NCBI RefSeq assembly: GCF_902859945.1 | Contig: NZ_CADIKL010000032.1 | Coordinates: forward strand, 30,193-94,192 | Direction: 5' to 3' | From: Paraburkholderia caffeinitolerans | GTDB taxonomy: Bacteria; Pseudomonadota; Gammaproteobacteria; Burkholderiales; Burkholderiaceae | Length of the DNA stretch: 64,000 bases | Shown here: positions 40,836-50,703 of the stretch, in pieces | Numbering within the stretch: the first letter of the stretch is position 1 | Layout: each line of letters starts with the position of its first letter | Notes under the pieces: generated by a model | Seen by the model: only the letters and a program-made list of their open reading frames with translations | Told to the model about the DNA's origin: nothing | Databases searched by the model: none | Made by a program: the position numbers and the translations under genes

Positions 40836-41852
40836 GTGGCGATTGACGAAGCTGCGCGCACGGATGCGCAATCGGGTACGCAAGACGGCGGCCAGCAGCG
40901 CACCGGCGCGAAAGCCGTGCGCGGCCGCGTGGCGGTGGTCGGCAGCCTGAACATGGATCTGGTCGCGCGCGCGCCGCGCCTGCCGCGCCCTGGCGAGACG
41001 CTCGCAGGCAGCGCCTTCGCGCAGGTCGCGGGCGGCAAGGGCGGCAACCAGGCGGTCGCGGCGGCGCGGCTCGGTGCGCGGGTGGCGATGGTCGGCTGCG
41101 TGGGCGCCGACGCCAATGGCGAACTGCTGCGCGCGGGGCTCCTTGCAGAAGGCATTGATTGCAGCGCGCTCGACACCGCGCCCGGAGCACCGACTGGCGT
41201 GGCGCTCATCGTCGTCGACGATGCGAGCCAGAACGCCATCGTGATCGTGGCGGGCAGCAACGGCGAGGTGACGCCGGCAAGCCTCGCGCGCCACGAGGCG
41301 GCGCTTGCGGCCGCCGCCGTCGTCGTCTGCCAGCTCGAAACGCCGCCCGATGCGGTGCACGCTGCGCTCGCCGCCGCACGCCGGCTCGGCAAGATCACCA
41401 TCCTCAATCCCGCGCCGGCCACCGGTCCGCTGCCCGCGGCCTGGCTACCGCTCATCGACTACCTCGTTCCGAACGAACTCGAAGCCGCGACGCTCACGGG
41501 CTTGCCGCTCGCCACGCCTGAAGACGCCGCGCGCGCCGCCCAGGCGCTGCGCCGTGCGGGGGCCCGCAACGTGCTGGTGACGCTCGGCGAGCAGGGCGTC
41601 TGCGCGTTGCTCGCCGATGAAGCATCGGATGCCACAGATGTATCGGCGCCCGTGCACTGGCCCGCGCCCAAGGTGGCGGCGGTCGATACGACGGCGGCCG
41701 GCGACACCTTCATCGGCGCCCTGGCGGCGCGGCTCGCCGCCCGCGAAGCGCCCGCGCAGGCGATCCAGTTCGCGCTGCGCGCGGCGTCGATCTCGGTGAC
41801 GCGCTCAGGGGCGCAACCTTCCATTCCGTCGCTCGAAGACATGACGCGCTGA
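40836..41852 (+). CDS. rbsK: Ribokinase
   Basis: The 338-residue PfkB-family protein has a 30-residue hydrophilic leader, then VAVVGSLNMDLVARAPRLP and the GGKGGNQAVAAARLG segment (in part) characteristic of ribokinases, and the active-site motif DTTAAGDTFIGAL with catalytic Asp near residue 290. It phosphorylates ribose to ribose 5-phosphate. A GTG start at 40836 is supported by GGAGG nine bases upstream. It is the last gene of the ribose set. No rbsD mutarotase gene is present in the locus. Confidence 0.92.
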   Translation: MAIDEAARTDAQSGTQDGGQQRTGAKAVRGRVAVVGSLNMDLVARAPRLPRPGETLAGSAFAQVAGGKGGNQAVAAARLGARVAMVGCVGADANGELLRAGLLAEGIDCSALDTAPGAPTGVALIVVDDASQNAIVIVAGSNGEVTPASLARHEAALAAAAVVVCQLETPPDAVHAALAAARRLGKITILNPAPATGPLPAAWLPLIDYLVPNELEAATLTGLPLATPEDAARAAQALRRAGARNVLVTLGEQGVCALLADEASDATDVSAPVHWPAPKVAAVDTTAAGDTFIGALAARLAAREAPAQAIQFALRAASISVTRSGAQPSIPSLEDMTR

Positions 41853-41971
41853 AATCAGGTGGAGAGGCACGCGCCGCTGCGTTCCATTTTGTAATTTATT
41901 CGTCAGCTATTTCTTCCTTTTCCTCATATCTGATAACTATTTCAAGCCTTCCAGACGCGTGCCGTAAACAC

Positions 41972-42017
41972 ATGCAGGGCAACAGCCCTGCATATCGGGG
42001 GCAGGAAATCCGCCCCC
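41972..42017 (+). promoter_or_regulatory. Two successive hairpins in the leader of the chemoreceptor gene
   Basis: A 9-bp perfect stem with an AACA loop (41972-41980 with 41985-41993) is followed at once by a second 6-bp GC stem (41997-42002 with 42012-42017). They end 20 bases before the start codon. Neither has a T tract. They may affect mRNA stability or translation. Confidence 0.5.
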
Positions 42018-42037
42018 ACGGCAAGCACGGGAGAGTC

Positions 42038-43831
42038 ATGAACAAAGGCATCAGCATCAAGGCGCGCATCGGCCTCACGATGGGGTTTCTGGCGGCGCTC
42101 ATCGTCGTCATCGGCGCAGTGGGATTGCTTGGCCTGACGCGCTCGAACGAGGCCTACCGCAGCACCTTCACCGACCAGATGCCGAGCAGCCACTCGGTCA
42201 ACCTCGCCGAAATTTACGCGGCGCGCGAGCGGCTCGCGCTCGACCGCGCGGCCTTCGAGATCGGCACGCCCGACAGCGCCGCCACGCTCGCGCGCGCCCG
42301 CATGCTGCGCGGCGTCTCCAACGATTACTGGAAGCAGTACACGAGCTTGCCGCGCGATGCCCAGGAAGAACGTCTCGCGCAGGACGTCGCCACGCGCCGT
42401 GCAGCGTTTCAGCAAGCCGCCGACAGCTTTGCCGCGGTCATCGCGGCGGCCGACCAGAGCAAGGTCGTCGGCGCCGCCAACGCGCTGCAAGCCGCGTACA
42501 GCCAGCTTTCGCAGGCCGATCTCGAACTCGACAAGCTGCAGGGCACGCTCGCGCAAGCGGGCTTCGACGAGGCGCAAGCCGCGTTCGGCCAGTTGCGCAT
42601 CGCGGTGATCGCCGTGCTGCTGATCGGCATTGGTGCGGCCGCTTACGCGTTCTTCGCGCTGCGCCGCGCGATCGCCGGGCCGCTGGGCGAGGCGCTCGGC
42701 GCGTTCTCCGCCATCTCAGCCGGCGATCTGAGCCGCCCCATCGTAGTGCGCTCGCGCGACGAGATGGGCGAGCTGCTGGGCGGTGTAGCACGCATGTAGC
42801 GCAGCCTCAGCGACACCGTGCGCTCGGTGCGCGGCGGTACCGAGGCAATTGCCACGGCCACGCGCCAGATCGCGGCCGGCAACATCGACCTTTCTTCTCG
42901 CACGGAAGAGCAGGCTTCGGCGTTGCAGGAAACCGCGGCGAGCATGGAAGAGCTCACCGGCACGGTGAAGCAGAACGCCGAAAACGCCCGCCAGGCGAGC
43001 GCGCTGGCCGCCAGCGCATCGGATATCGCCAACAAGGGCAGCCGCGTCGTGAGCGAGGTGGTGGGCACGATGGGCGAAATCAACCAGAGCTCGGCGAAGA
43101 TTGCCGACATCATCTCGATCATCGAGGGCATCGCTTTTCAAACCAATATCCTGGCGCTCAATGCGGCCGTGGAAGCCGCCCGCGCGGGCGAGGAGGGGCG
43201 CGGCTTCGCGGTCGTGGCGGGCGAAGTGCGCAGCCTCGCGCAGCGCTCGTCGGCGGCGGCCAAGGAGATCAAGGGGCTGATCGACACTTCGGTCGAGCGC
43301 GTGCACGCGGGTTCCGCGCTCGTCGACGAGGCAGGGCGCACGATGGCGGAAATCATCGGCGCGGTGCAGCGGGTGACCGACATCATGGGCGAGATCTCGG
43401 CGGCTTCGCAGGAGCAATCGGGCGGCATCGATCAGGTGGCGCGCGCCGTCACGCAAATGGACGAGGTGACGCAGCAGAACGCGGCGCTCGTAGAAGAGGC
43501 CGCCGCCGCAGCGCAATCGCTCGAAGACCAGGCGAGCCGGCTGCGCGCCGCTGTCGCCGTGTTTAAACTCGACGACTCGCATGCGCCCGGCTTCATCGAG
43601 CACGATTTGCGGGCCGGTGTGACGTCTGCCTCGCCGCCCGCGGGCGCAAAGCCCGCCGCGCGTCCGGCGACGAAGCCCGCCGTGCGCGCTGGAGCGGGCG
43701 CTGTGCGCGCACCAGCACCGGCGCGTGCACCCGGGCGTGCGGCTCAGACGGCAAATCCGGTAGCCAATCCGGCCGCGAATCCGGTGGCTGTCGCTGCAGC
43801 GGGATCGAACGACGACTGGGAGACCTTCTGA
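42038..43831 (+). pseudogene. Methyl-accepting chemotaxis protein interrupted by an amber codon
   Basis: The complete frame has 598 codons. Residues 1-253 contain the first transmembrane helix (ARIGLTMGFLAALIVVIGAV), a Tar-type four-helix sensor region, a second helix (IAVIAVLLIGIGAAAYAFF) and the start of HAMP. Codon 254 is TAG (42797-42799), in the sequence Ala-Arg-Met-stop-Arg-Ser-Leu-Ser-Asp, where related receptors have Gln (CAG). Then the same frame continues with a perfect signalling domain, including the hairpin tip (IEGIAFQTNILALNAAVEAA) and a proline-rich tail with a C-terminal DDWETF peptide (CheR/CheB docking-like). A single C-to-T change explains the break. Without suppression, no signalling part would be made. 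Confidence 0.9.
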
Positions 43832-43884
43832 CGCGAGGCCGTCGAGACTGGCATGTACCGCTGGCCATTGTGTTTGCCGAATCC

Positions 43885-43912
43885 ACGCCGCTGCATCGCA
43901 GCGGCGTTTTTT
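43885..43912 (+). terminator. Rho-independent terminator of the chemoreceptor gene
   Basis: A 10-bp perfect stem (43885-43894 with 43898-43907) with a 3-nt loop runs into six T. It lies 53 bases after the receptor stop. Confidence 0.9.
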
Positions 43913-44151
43913 ATGCCTGCGATGCCGGTGCATGCGCTGCACGCAGCCGGTTACGGTACATTGTGGATCTTGTCACGCGCGCAGACGGGGACGCACGATA
44001 CACTGCGCAGCGGCTTTCGTGGCGAGAGCCAGCCGCCACAAACGCACTGCAACACAGTGCGACATGACGCCATCATGCCGGCTCGACGCACGGTTCGCGC
44101 TGCCGGCGCACGCACGCACGCACACGCACACGCACAAGAAAGGATCCAGAC
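43913..44151. other. Intergenic region before the hydratase, with CGCA-type repeat
   Basis: No gene. Bases 44108-44135 are a simple repeat of GCAC and ACGCAC units that ends four bases before the AAAGGA Shine-Dalgarno of the following gene. A short frame from the ATG at 44064 passes through the repeat but stops shortly after. Confidence 0.55.
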
Positions 44152-44913
44152 ATGACACGTGACGATCTCGCGCAGCGCCTCGTGGCGGCGCGCAGCCGCC
44201 ATCAGATGATTGAGATGCTGGCGCCCGAATGGCTGCCGCCCGACGCCGCCACGGCCTACGCGATCCAGCAGGCCGTGCTCGCGGGTCTGGGGACCGCCAC
44301 GGGCGGCTGGAAAATCGGTGCGCGCGCGCCAGGTGGCGCGGGATCTGGCGCACCGTTGCCCGCGACCCACGTACACCCCTCGCCGGCGCGCATCGAGCGC
44401 CAGTCGTTCTTCCGCGTACTGGTCGAACTGGAGATCGCCTTCCGCTTTGCCGAACCGGTTTCGCCGCGCGCCGACGCTTATGCGCGCGACGAGGTGCTCG
44501 CGCTCGTGGGGCAGATTCTGCCCGCCATCGAAATCGTCGACAGCCGCTTTGCCGAATGGCCGAACGTCGCGCCGCTCGCGCAGCTTGCCGATGCACAGAA
44601 CAACGGCGCGCTCGTGACCGGACATGCGCAGCCTTACGGGGCGCTCGCGCGTGCGCTCGACTTCGTCGCGCCCGAACTCGAACTCACCTTCGATGGCGTG
44701 TCGCTGGTGCCGGAAATGGCGGGCAATCCCGCGGGCGATCCGCGCGAACTGCTGGTCTGGTTCGTCAATCATTGCGCTGCGATGGGCATCACCATCGAAC
44801 CCGAATGGACCATCACCACGGGTTCATACGTAGGGGCACACCGTATCGAGGGCGCGGGCCTGCTGCACGGTCATATCGATGGCCTGGGCGAAGTCGAGAT
44901 CGAGTTCGTCTGA
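44152..44913 (+). CDS. 2-keto-4-pentenoate hydratase-like protein (FAH-superfamily)
   Basis: The 253-residue protein belongs to the MhpD-type hydratase/decarboxylase group: an N-terminal helix, AYAIQQAVLAGLGTATGGWKIG (in part), then the metal-binding acidic segment FRVLVELEIAFRF and IEIVDSRF, and a C-terminal TGSYVGAHRIEGAG. Such enzymes add water to 2-hydroxypenta-2,4-dienoates in aromatic meta-cleavage pathways. There is no aromatic-degradation gene beside it, so the substrate is open. Start supported by AAAGGA. It is monocistronic. Confidence 0.83.
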   Translation: MTRDDLAQRLVAARSRHQMIEMLAPEWLPPDAATAYAIQQAVLAGLGTATGGWKIGARAPGGAGSGAPLPATHVHPSPARIERQSFFRVLVELEIAFRFAEPVSPRADAYARDEVLALVGQILPAIEIVDSRFAEWPNVAPLAQLADAQNNGALVTGHAQPYGALARALDFVAPELELTFDGVSLVPEMAGNPAGDPRELLVWFVNHCAAMGITIEPEWTITTGSYVGAHRIEGAGLLHGHIDGLGEVEIEFV

Positions 44914-45559
44914 AGCGAAGCGCGAGCCAGATTCGCTCGCGAGCGCCATGCGCACCCTGCGTATTGACACAATCCAGGCACGATGCAAAGAGACAGTCAT
45001 GCATTTTGCAGCGTCGACGCAATGCGCATTCTAGTTACACGAAAGCCACTACTGCTAGCAGGGGCAGCGCGCGCATTCATCGTCTCATGTGTGAATGCGC
45101 GCCAACTCACCGACACAGGCCCACGTGCCGCGTATAACGAATAAAAGAATCGCTCACGCATAGCGGCAACGATGCAAGACGACAGCGGGCAGACAGCACG
45201 CGCGCTGTTACAAACATGGCGTTACAAGTAAGCGTTGTGATCTGTACACGGCTTGCGCGGCCGTGCGTTTTATGAAGAAGCGCTAACGCGTGGGGCAGGG
45301 AGTGAAGTAGCGGCAGGCCCGCTGCTCGAGCGTCGATTCTCGGTGCGATGCCGTGCGCTTGCGGCGTGAAATTTGCGGGTAGGCCAATGATTGTACGGCG
45401 TCACTGGCCAGGCTCCAAGCACTCGAGTTTGAACTTTCAATCAGGCGCGATTTTTGTGTGAAAAAAAATTCGAAAAGGTTTAGGATGAATTCGAGCGATG
45501 TCGTTTCCGAATAGCGCGCCGCGCACGACATCGGTCGCAGATCTCGGCGAGGAGGTAGC
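44914..45559. other. Long gene-free leader of the prkA operon
   Basis: About 645 bases with no believable gene; a minus-strand frame (45283-45561) has no start site or family features. A 12-bp palindrome (CGCTCGCGAGCG, 44934-44945) lies after the hydratase, a TTGACA without a good -10 at 44964, and two GTTACAA copies at 45207 and 45221. The 100 bases before prkA are AT-rich for this genome (A8 run near 45463). The promoter, possibly sigma-S or sigma-54 dependent, could not be identified. Confidence 0.5.
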
Positions 45560-47482
45560 ATGGATATCTACAGCAGCTTCGCGACCCGCTTCGAAAAAAC
45601 GCGAGAGGAGGAGTTCTCGCTTGAGGAGTATCTCGCGCTCTGCAAAGAAGATCCCAGTGCGTACGCCACGGCTGGCGAGCGCATGCTGACGGCAATCGGG
45701 GAACCAGAACAGATCGACACTCGCAACGATCCGCGCCTGTCGCGCATCTTTGCCAATAAGGTCATCAAGGTTTATCCCGCGTTCCGCGAGTTCTACGGCA
45801 TGGAAGAGGTGATCGAGCAGGTGGTCGCGTACTTCCGCCACGCGGCGCAGGGGCTCGAAGAGAAGAAGCAGATCCTCTACTTGCTGGGCCCGGTGGGCGG
45901 CGGCAAGTCCTCCATTGCGGAGCGGCTCAAGCAGCTCATGGAGCGCGTGCCGTTTTACTCGATCAAGGGTTCGCCCGTGAACGAGTCGCCGCTCGGTCTC
46001 TTCGACTATGACGAGGATGGTCCTATCCTCGAAGAGCAATACGGCATTCCACGCCGCTATCTGAAGAGCATCCTGAGCCCATGGGCCGTCAAGCGCCTGC
46101 ACGAATATAACGGCGACATCCGCAAGTTCCGCGTGGTGCGCCGCTATCCGTCGATCCTGCGGCAGATCGGTATTGCGAAAACCGAGCCTGGCGACGAGAA
46201 CAATCAGGACATCTCCTCGCTCGTCGGCAAGGTCGACATCCGCAAGCTCGAGCAATACGCGCAGGACGACGCGGACGCCTACAGCTATTCCGGCGGCCTG
46301 TGTCTGGCGAATCAGGGCTTGCTTGAATTCGTCGAAATGTTCAAGGCGCCTATCAAGGTGCTGCACCCACTGCTCACGGCCACCCAGGAAGGCAACTTCA
46401 AGGGCACCGAAGGATTCGGCGCGATTCCGTTCAACGGCATCATCCTTGCGCACTCGAACGAGTCGGAGTGGAAGGCATTCCGCAATAACCGCAATAATGA
46501 AGCACTGCTCGACCGTATTTTTGTGGTTAAGGTGCCTTATTGCCTGCGCTATTCGGAAGAGATGAAGATCTACGAGAAGCTGCTGCGCAATTCGTCGCTC
46601 GCCGACTCGGTGTGCGCGCCGGGCACGCTCAAGATGATGTCGCAGTTCTCGGTGCTCACGCGCTTGCAGGAGCCCGAGAATTCGAGCCTCTTCTCGAAGA
46701 TGCAGGTGTACGACGGCGAGAACCTCAAGGACACCGATCCTAAGGCCAAGTCGTATCAGGAATACCGCGACTTCGCCGGCGTCGACGAGGGCATGGCGGG
46801 GGTCTCCACGCGCTTCGCGTTCAAGATCCTCTCGCGCGTGTTCAACTTCGATTCGACCGAAGTGGCCGCGAATCCCGTGCACCTCATGTATGTGCTCGAG
46901 CAGCAGATCGAACGCGAGCAATTCCCGCCGGAGACCGAGCAAAAGTATCTGTCGTTCGTGAAGGACGTGTTGGCCTCGCGTTACGCCGAGTTCATCGGCA
47001 AGGAGATCCAGACCGCTTACCTCGAATCGTATTCCGAATACGGGCAGAACATCTTCGATCGCTATGTCACGTACGCCGACTTCTGGATTCAGGACCAGGA
47101 GTTCCGCGACCACGACACGGGCGAGAGTTTCGACCGCGCGGCGCTGAACGCGGAACTGGAGAAGATCGAGAAGCCCGCGGGCATCAGCAACCCGAAGGAC
47201 TTCCGCAACGAGATCGTGAACTTCGTGCTGCGCGCACGCGCGGGCAACGCCGGCAAGAACCCGGCGTGGATCAGCTACGAGAAACTGCGCGTGGTGATCG
47301 AGAAGAAAATGTTCTCGAATACGGAAGAACTTTTGCCGGTCGTCTCGTTCAATGCAAAGGGATCGGCGGAAGAACAGCGCAAGCATGAAGACTTCGTCAA
47401 TCGCATGGTGGCGAAGGGCTACACGCCCAAGCAGGTCCGGTTGTTGTGCGACTGGTATCTGCGTGTGCGCAAGTCGTCATGA
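45560..47482 (+). CDS. prkA: PrkA serine protein kinase (YeaG)
   Basis: The 640-residue protein has the PrkA AAA+ domain with Walker A GPVGGGKS (110-117) and the conserved start IYSSFATRFEKTREEEFSLEEYL (in part). The C-terminal PrkA domain contains YVTYADFWIQDQEFRDHDTGE (in part). In E. coli (YeaG) it works in nutrient-stress responses and together with YeaH. A cytoplasmic kinase in enterics and Bacillus; the targets here are unknown. The start is supported by GGAGG eight bases upstream. It is the first gene of the conserved prkA-yeaH-spoVR operon. Confidence 0.95.
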   Translation: MDIYSSFATRFEKTREEEFSLEEYLALCKEDPSAYATAGERMLTAIGEPEQIDTRNDPRLSRIFANKVIKVYPAFREFYGMEEVIEQVVAYFRHAAQGLEEKKQILYLLGPVGGGKSSIAERLKQLMERVPFYSIKGSPVNESPLGLFDYDEDGPILEEQYGIPRRYLKSILSPWAVKRLHEYNGDIRKFRVVRRYPSILRQIGIAKTEPGDENNQDISSLVGKVDIRKLEQYAQDDADAYSYSGGLCLANQGLLEFVEMFKAPIKVLHPLLTATQEGNFKGTEGFGAIPFNGIILAHSNESEWKAFRNNRNNEALLDRIFVVKVPYCLRYSEEMKIYEKLLRNSSLADSVCAPGTLKMMSQFSVLTRLQEPENSSLFSKMQVYDGENLKDTDPKAKSYQEYRDFAGVDEGMAGVSTRFAFKILSRVFNFDSTEVAANPVHLMYVLEQQIEREQFPPETEQKYLSFVKDVLASRYAEFIGKEIQTAYLESYSEYGQNIFDRYVTYADFWIQDQEFRDHDTGESFDRAALNAELEKIEKPAGISNPKDFRNEIVNFVLRARAGNAGKNPAWISYEKLRVVIEKKMFSNTEELLPVVSFNAKGSAEEQRKHEDFVNRMVAKGYTPKQVRLLCDWYLRVRKSS

Positions 47483-47640
47483 ACGCAGAGGCAATACCTT
47501 CCTGCTGCGCCGCCGCACATTTCATGCGGCGGCGCAAAAAGGAAATCCGGCGGGGCGCAGGCCACGTAGCCGTGAGCAACTGAACGTGGCATTCCAGACT
47601 GCGCACCTCGCCCATTCGAAACGTGAGCGGGAGACTGGAT

Positions 47641-48909
47641 GTGCTTCATCAAATCATCGACCGCAGGCTGGCCGGCAAGAACAAGAGCATTGCAAACCGC
47701 GAGCGCTTTTTGCGCCGTGTGAAAAACTATATTCGTCACGCCGTCTCGGAAGCGGTGCGTGACCGCAGCATCAAGGACATTCAAAGCAACCAGAGCATCA
47801 CCATCCCGCGTAAGGACATTGCCGAGCCGTCGTTCCGGCACGGCCCCGGCGGCCGGCGCGAAATGGTGCATCCGGGCAACGAAGAGTACATTCGCGGCGA
47901 CCGCATTCCGCGTCCGCAAGGCGGCGGAGGCGGTGGCGGCAGCCAGGCGAGCAACGAGGGCGAAGGTCAGGACGACTTCGTGTTCGAACTCTCGCGCGAA
48001 GAGTTCATGCAGTACTTCTTCGACGACCTCGAGCTGCCGCGCCTCATCAAGACCCATCTGATGGCCGTGCCCACATGGAAGAGCATCCGTGCAGGCTGGG
48101 CGGCCGAGGGCACACCGAATAACATCGACGTGGTGCGCTCGCTCAGGAGCGCGCTCGGGCGGCGCATCGCGCTGGGCGCGCCGCTCGTGAACGAGTTGCG
48201 CGACCTCGAAGATCAGCTCGAGGCGCTGATGGCCGATCCGTCCGACCGGCGCGACGACATCAAGCAGCTCGAAGAGCAGATTCACCATCTGCGCGGGCGC
48301 ATCTGGCGCATTCCGTTCATCGACCCGTTCGACCTGCGTTACGTGAACCGCGTGAAGCAGCCGCAGCCGTCGAGCCAGGCGGTGATGTTCTGTCTGATGG
48401 ATGTGTCCGGCTCGATGGACGAGCAGCGCAAGGATCTTTCGAAGCGCTTCTTCATCCTGCTTTACCTGTTCCTCAAACGCAATTACGAAAAGATTGAGGT
48501 GGTCTTCATTCGCCACCACACGCGCGCCGAGGAAGTGGACGAGGACACCTTCTTCCATTCGACGGAAAGCGGCGGCACGGTTGTGTCGAGCGCACTGGAG
48601 CTGATGAAAAAGGTGATCGAAGACCGTTATTCGCCGAGCGAATGGAACATCTACGGGGCGCAGGCGTCGGATGGCGACAACTGGACCGACGATTCGCCGA
48701 AGTGCCGCAAGCTGCTCGCGGATGACATCCTGCCTAAGGTGCGCTATTTTGCTTATATTCAGGTGACGCCCGAGGAGCAGAACCTCTGGCTCGAATATGC
48801 GCAATTGGCGCTCACCGACCAGAATCTGGCGATGAAGAAGGTCGACAACCCGGCGGATATCTATCCGGTCTTCCGGGAGCTGTTTGAAAAGCAGGTGGAG
48901 CATTCATGA
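47641..48909 (+). CDS. yeaH: YeaH/YhbH family protein (DUF444, von Willebrand A-like)
   Basis: The 422-residue protein begins VLHQIIDRRLAGKNKSIANRER (in part), as homologues do, which favours GTG at 47641 over GTG at 47623. It has a Gly-rich linker (GGGGGGGSQAS, about residue 100) and a von Willebrand A domain with the metal site DVSGSM (Asp about 254). YeaH is thought to work with the PrkA kinase; its molecular role is not known. It starts 158 bases after prkA and overlaps spoVR by ATGA. Confidence 0.92.
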   Translation: MLHQIIDRRLAGKNKSIANRERFLRRVKNYIRHAVSEAVRDRSIKDIQSNQSITIPRKDIAEPSFRHGPGGRREMVHPGNEEYIRGDRIPRPQGGGGGGGSQASNEGEGQDDFVFELSREEFMQYFFDDLELPRLIKTHLMAVPTWKSIRAGWAAEGTPNNIDVVRSLRSALGRRIALGAPLVNELRDLEDQLEALMADPSDRRDDIKQLEEQIHHLRGRIWRIPFIDPFDLRYVNRVKQPQPSSQAVMFCLMDVSGSMDEQRKDLSKRFFILLYLFLKRNYEKIEVVFIRHHTRAEEVDEDTFFHSTESGGTVVSSALELMKKVIEDRYSPSEWNIYGAQASDGDNWTDDSPKCRKLLADDILPKVRYFAYIQVTPEEQNLWLEYAQLALTDQNLAMKKVDNPADIYPVFRELFEKQVEHS

Positions 48910-50636
48910 CGACACGCCACCTGCACAACGAGGCGCGCGGCTATCAACCGGAGCGCCGCAAGACTGGCGGCCACGGGAAGGGACAGCACGGCGATCACGC
49001 GGCCGCCGCAAAGCAGGGGGGACACCCGGTGGAGCCGGCGCGCCCGGAGGCGCATGGGCGTTCCGACCATGACCTCCCTGAACCCCGGCTTCCGGAAACC
49101 AGGGAATTGCATATGAACGTAGCCGATAGACGGCCGTTGCCGTGCCCATCCGACTGGACCTTCGAGCTGATCGAAGAATACGACACGCATATTTCGCATG
49201 TTGCGGAGCAATACGAACTGGACGTCTATCCGATCCAGCTCGAGTTGATCAGCGCCGAGCAGATGATGGACGCCTATGCGTCGGTCGGCATGCCGGTCAA
49301 CTATCGCCACTGGTCGTTCGGCAAGCATTTTCTCGCCACCGAGAAGAGCTATCGCCGGGGCCAGATGGGTCTCGCGTATGAGATCGTCATCAATTCGAAT
49401 CCCTGCATCGCGTATCTGATGGAAGAGAACACGATGACGATGCAGGCGCTCGTCATCGCGCACGCGGCGTACGGACACAACTCGTTCTTCAAGGGCAATT
49501 ACCTGTTCAAGCTCTGGACGGACGCCCATGCGATCGTCGACTACCTCGTCTACGCGAAGAATTACATCGCCGAATGCGAGGAGCGCTTCGGTCTCGACCG
49601 CGTGGAGGAACTGCTCGACTCGTGCCACGCACTCATGAATTACGGCGTGGACCGCTACAAGCGGCCACAGAAGCTCTCGCTCGAACGCGAGGCCGCGCTG
49701 CGCCGTGAGCGCGCAGCGTATCTGCAATCGCAGGTCAACGAACTGTGGCGCACGCTGCCAAAGACGCAGCAGCCCATCGCCGAGGAAATCGACGAGCGCT
49801 TCCCGCCCGAGCCGCAGGAGAACCTGCTGTACTTCGCCGAAAAGAACGCGCCGCTGCTCGAACCGTGGGAGCGCGAAGTCATCCGCATCGTGCGCAAGGT
49901 GGGTCAGTACTTCTATCCGCAACGCCAGACTCAGGTGATGAACGAGGGCTGGGCCACGTTCTGGCATTACACGCTGCTCAATACGCTGTATGCGCAGGGC
50001 AAGCTCGAAGACGGCTTCATGATGGAGTTTCTGCACTCGCACAGCAATGTGGTCTATCAGCCGCCGGTCACCAAGCACTACTACAGCGGGATCAATCCGT
50101 ACGCGCTGGGCTTTTCGATGATGAGCGACATTCGCCGCATCTGCGAAAACCCCACCGAAGAAGACCGCAAGTGGTTCCCCGAGCTGGCCGGCAGCTCGTG
50201 GCTCAAGTCGCTGCACTACGCGATGCGCAACTTCAAGGACGAGAGCTTCGTGGCGCAGTATCTTTCGCCGCATCTGATCCGCGAAATGCGGCTCTTCTCG
50301 GTGCTCGACGACGACATGCGCGACGCGCTCGAGGTCTCGGCCATCCATGACGAAAGTGGCTATCAGTACGTGCGCCAGGCTCTCTCGCGGCAGTACGACA
50401 TGCATCACCGCGAGCCGAATATTCAGGTGTGGTCGGTGAACACGCGTGGCGACCGCAGTCTCACGCTGCGCCACTTCATGAGCGACAACCGGCACCTCTC
50501 CGGCGACACCGACGAAGTGCTGCGGCACATGGCGCGGCTCTGGCAGTTCGACGTCTACCTGGAAAGCGTCGACGAGAACGGCACGGTCAGGAAGCGCTAC
50601 GAATGCCGCTACGTGCCGCCGGCGGTGAGGGTATAG
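48906..50636 (+). CDS. SpoVR family protein
   Basis: The 576-residue product contains the full SpoVR region from about residue 80 (DWTFELIEEYDTHISHVAEQY, in part) to the end, including HSFGKHF-like WSFGKHFLATEKSYRRGQMG and ATFWHYTLLNTLY. Bacillus SpoVR is needed for spore cortex; in proteobacteria the role is unknown but it stays linked to prkA and yeaH. The start at 48906 overlaps yeaH and would add 69 His/Gly/Pro-rich residues. An internal ATG at 49113 (Met-Asn-Val-Ala-Asp) with AGGGAA upstream gives the usual length of about 507. Both may be used. Confidence 0.92.
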   Translation: MTTRHLHNEARGYQPERRKTGGHGKGQHGDHAAAAKQGGHPVEPARPEAHGRSDHDLPEPRLPETRELHMNVADRRPLPCPSDWTFELIEEYDTHISHVAEQYELDVYPIQLELISAEQMMDAYASVGMPVNYRHWSFGKHFLATEKSYRRGQMGLAYEIVINSNPCIAYLMEENTMTMQALVIAHAAYGHNSFFKGNYLFKLWTDAHAIVDYLVYAKNYIAECEERFGLDRVEELLDSCHALMNYGVDRYKRPQKLSLEREAALRRERAAYLQSQVNELWRTLPKTQQPIAEEIDERFPPEPQENLLYFAEKNAPLLEPWEREVIRIVRKVGQYFYPQRQTQVMNEGWATFWHYTLLNTLYAQGKLEDGFMMEFLHSHSNVVYQPPVTKHYYSGINPYALGFSMMSDIRRICENPTEEDRKWFPELAGSSWLKSLHYAMRNFKDESFVAQYLSPHLIREMRLFSVLDDDMRDALEVSAIHDESGYQYVRQALSRQYDMHHREPNIQVWSVNTRGDRSLTLRHFMSDNRHLSGDTDEVLRHMARLWQFDVYLESVDENGTVRKRYECRYVPPAVRV

Positions 50637-50676
50637 GCACACCACGACCGGCTTCGACACGCCCGTATCGCAACCG

Positions 50677-50703
50677 AAGGCCAGCCCGCGCGCTGGCCTT
50701 TTT
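50677..50703 (+). terminator. Rho-independent terminator of the prkA-yeaH-spoVR operon
   Basis: A 9-bp perfect stem (50677-50685 with 50692-50700) with a 6-nt loop and following T run lies 41 bases after the spoVR stop. Confidence 0.9.

Noticed and set aside
45283..45561. Minus-strand ORF of 92 residues in the prkA leader
   Set aside because: No Shine-Dalgarno, mixed composition, and it covers the probable promoter region.
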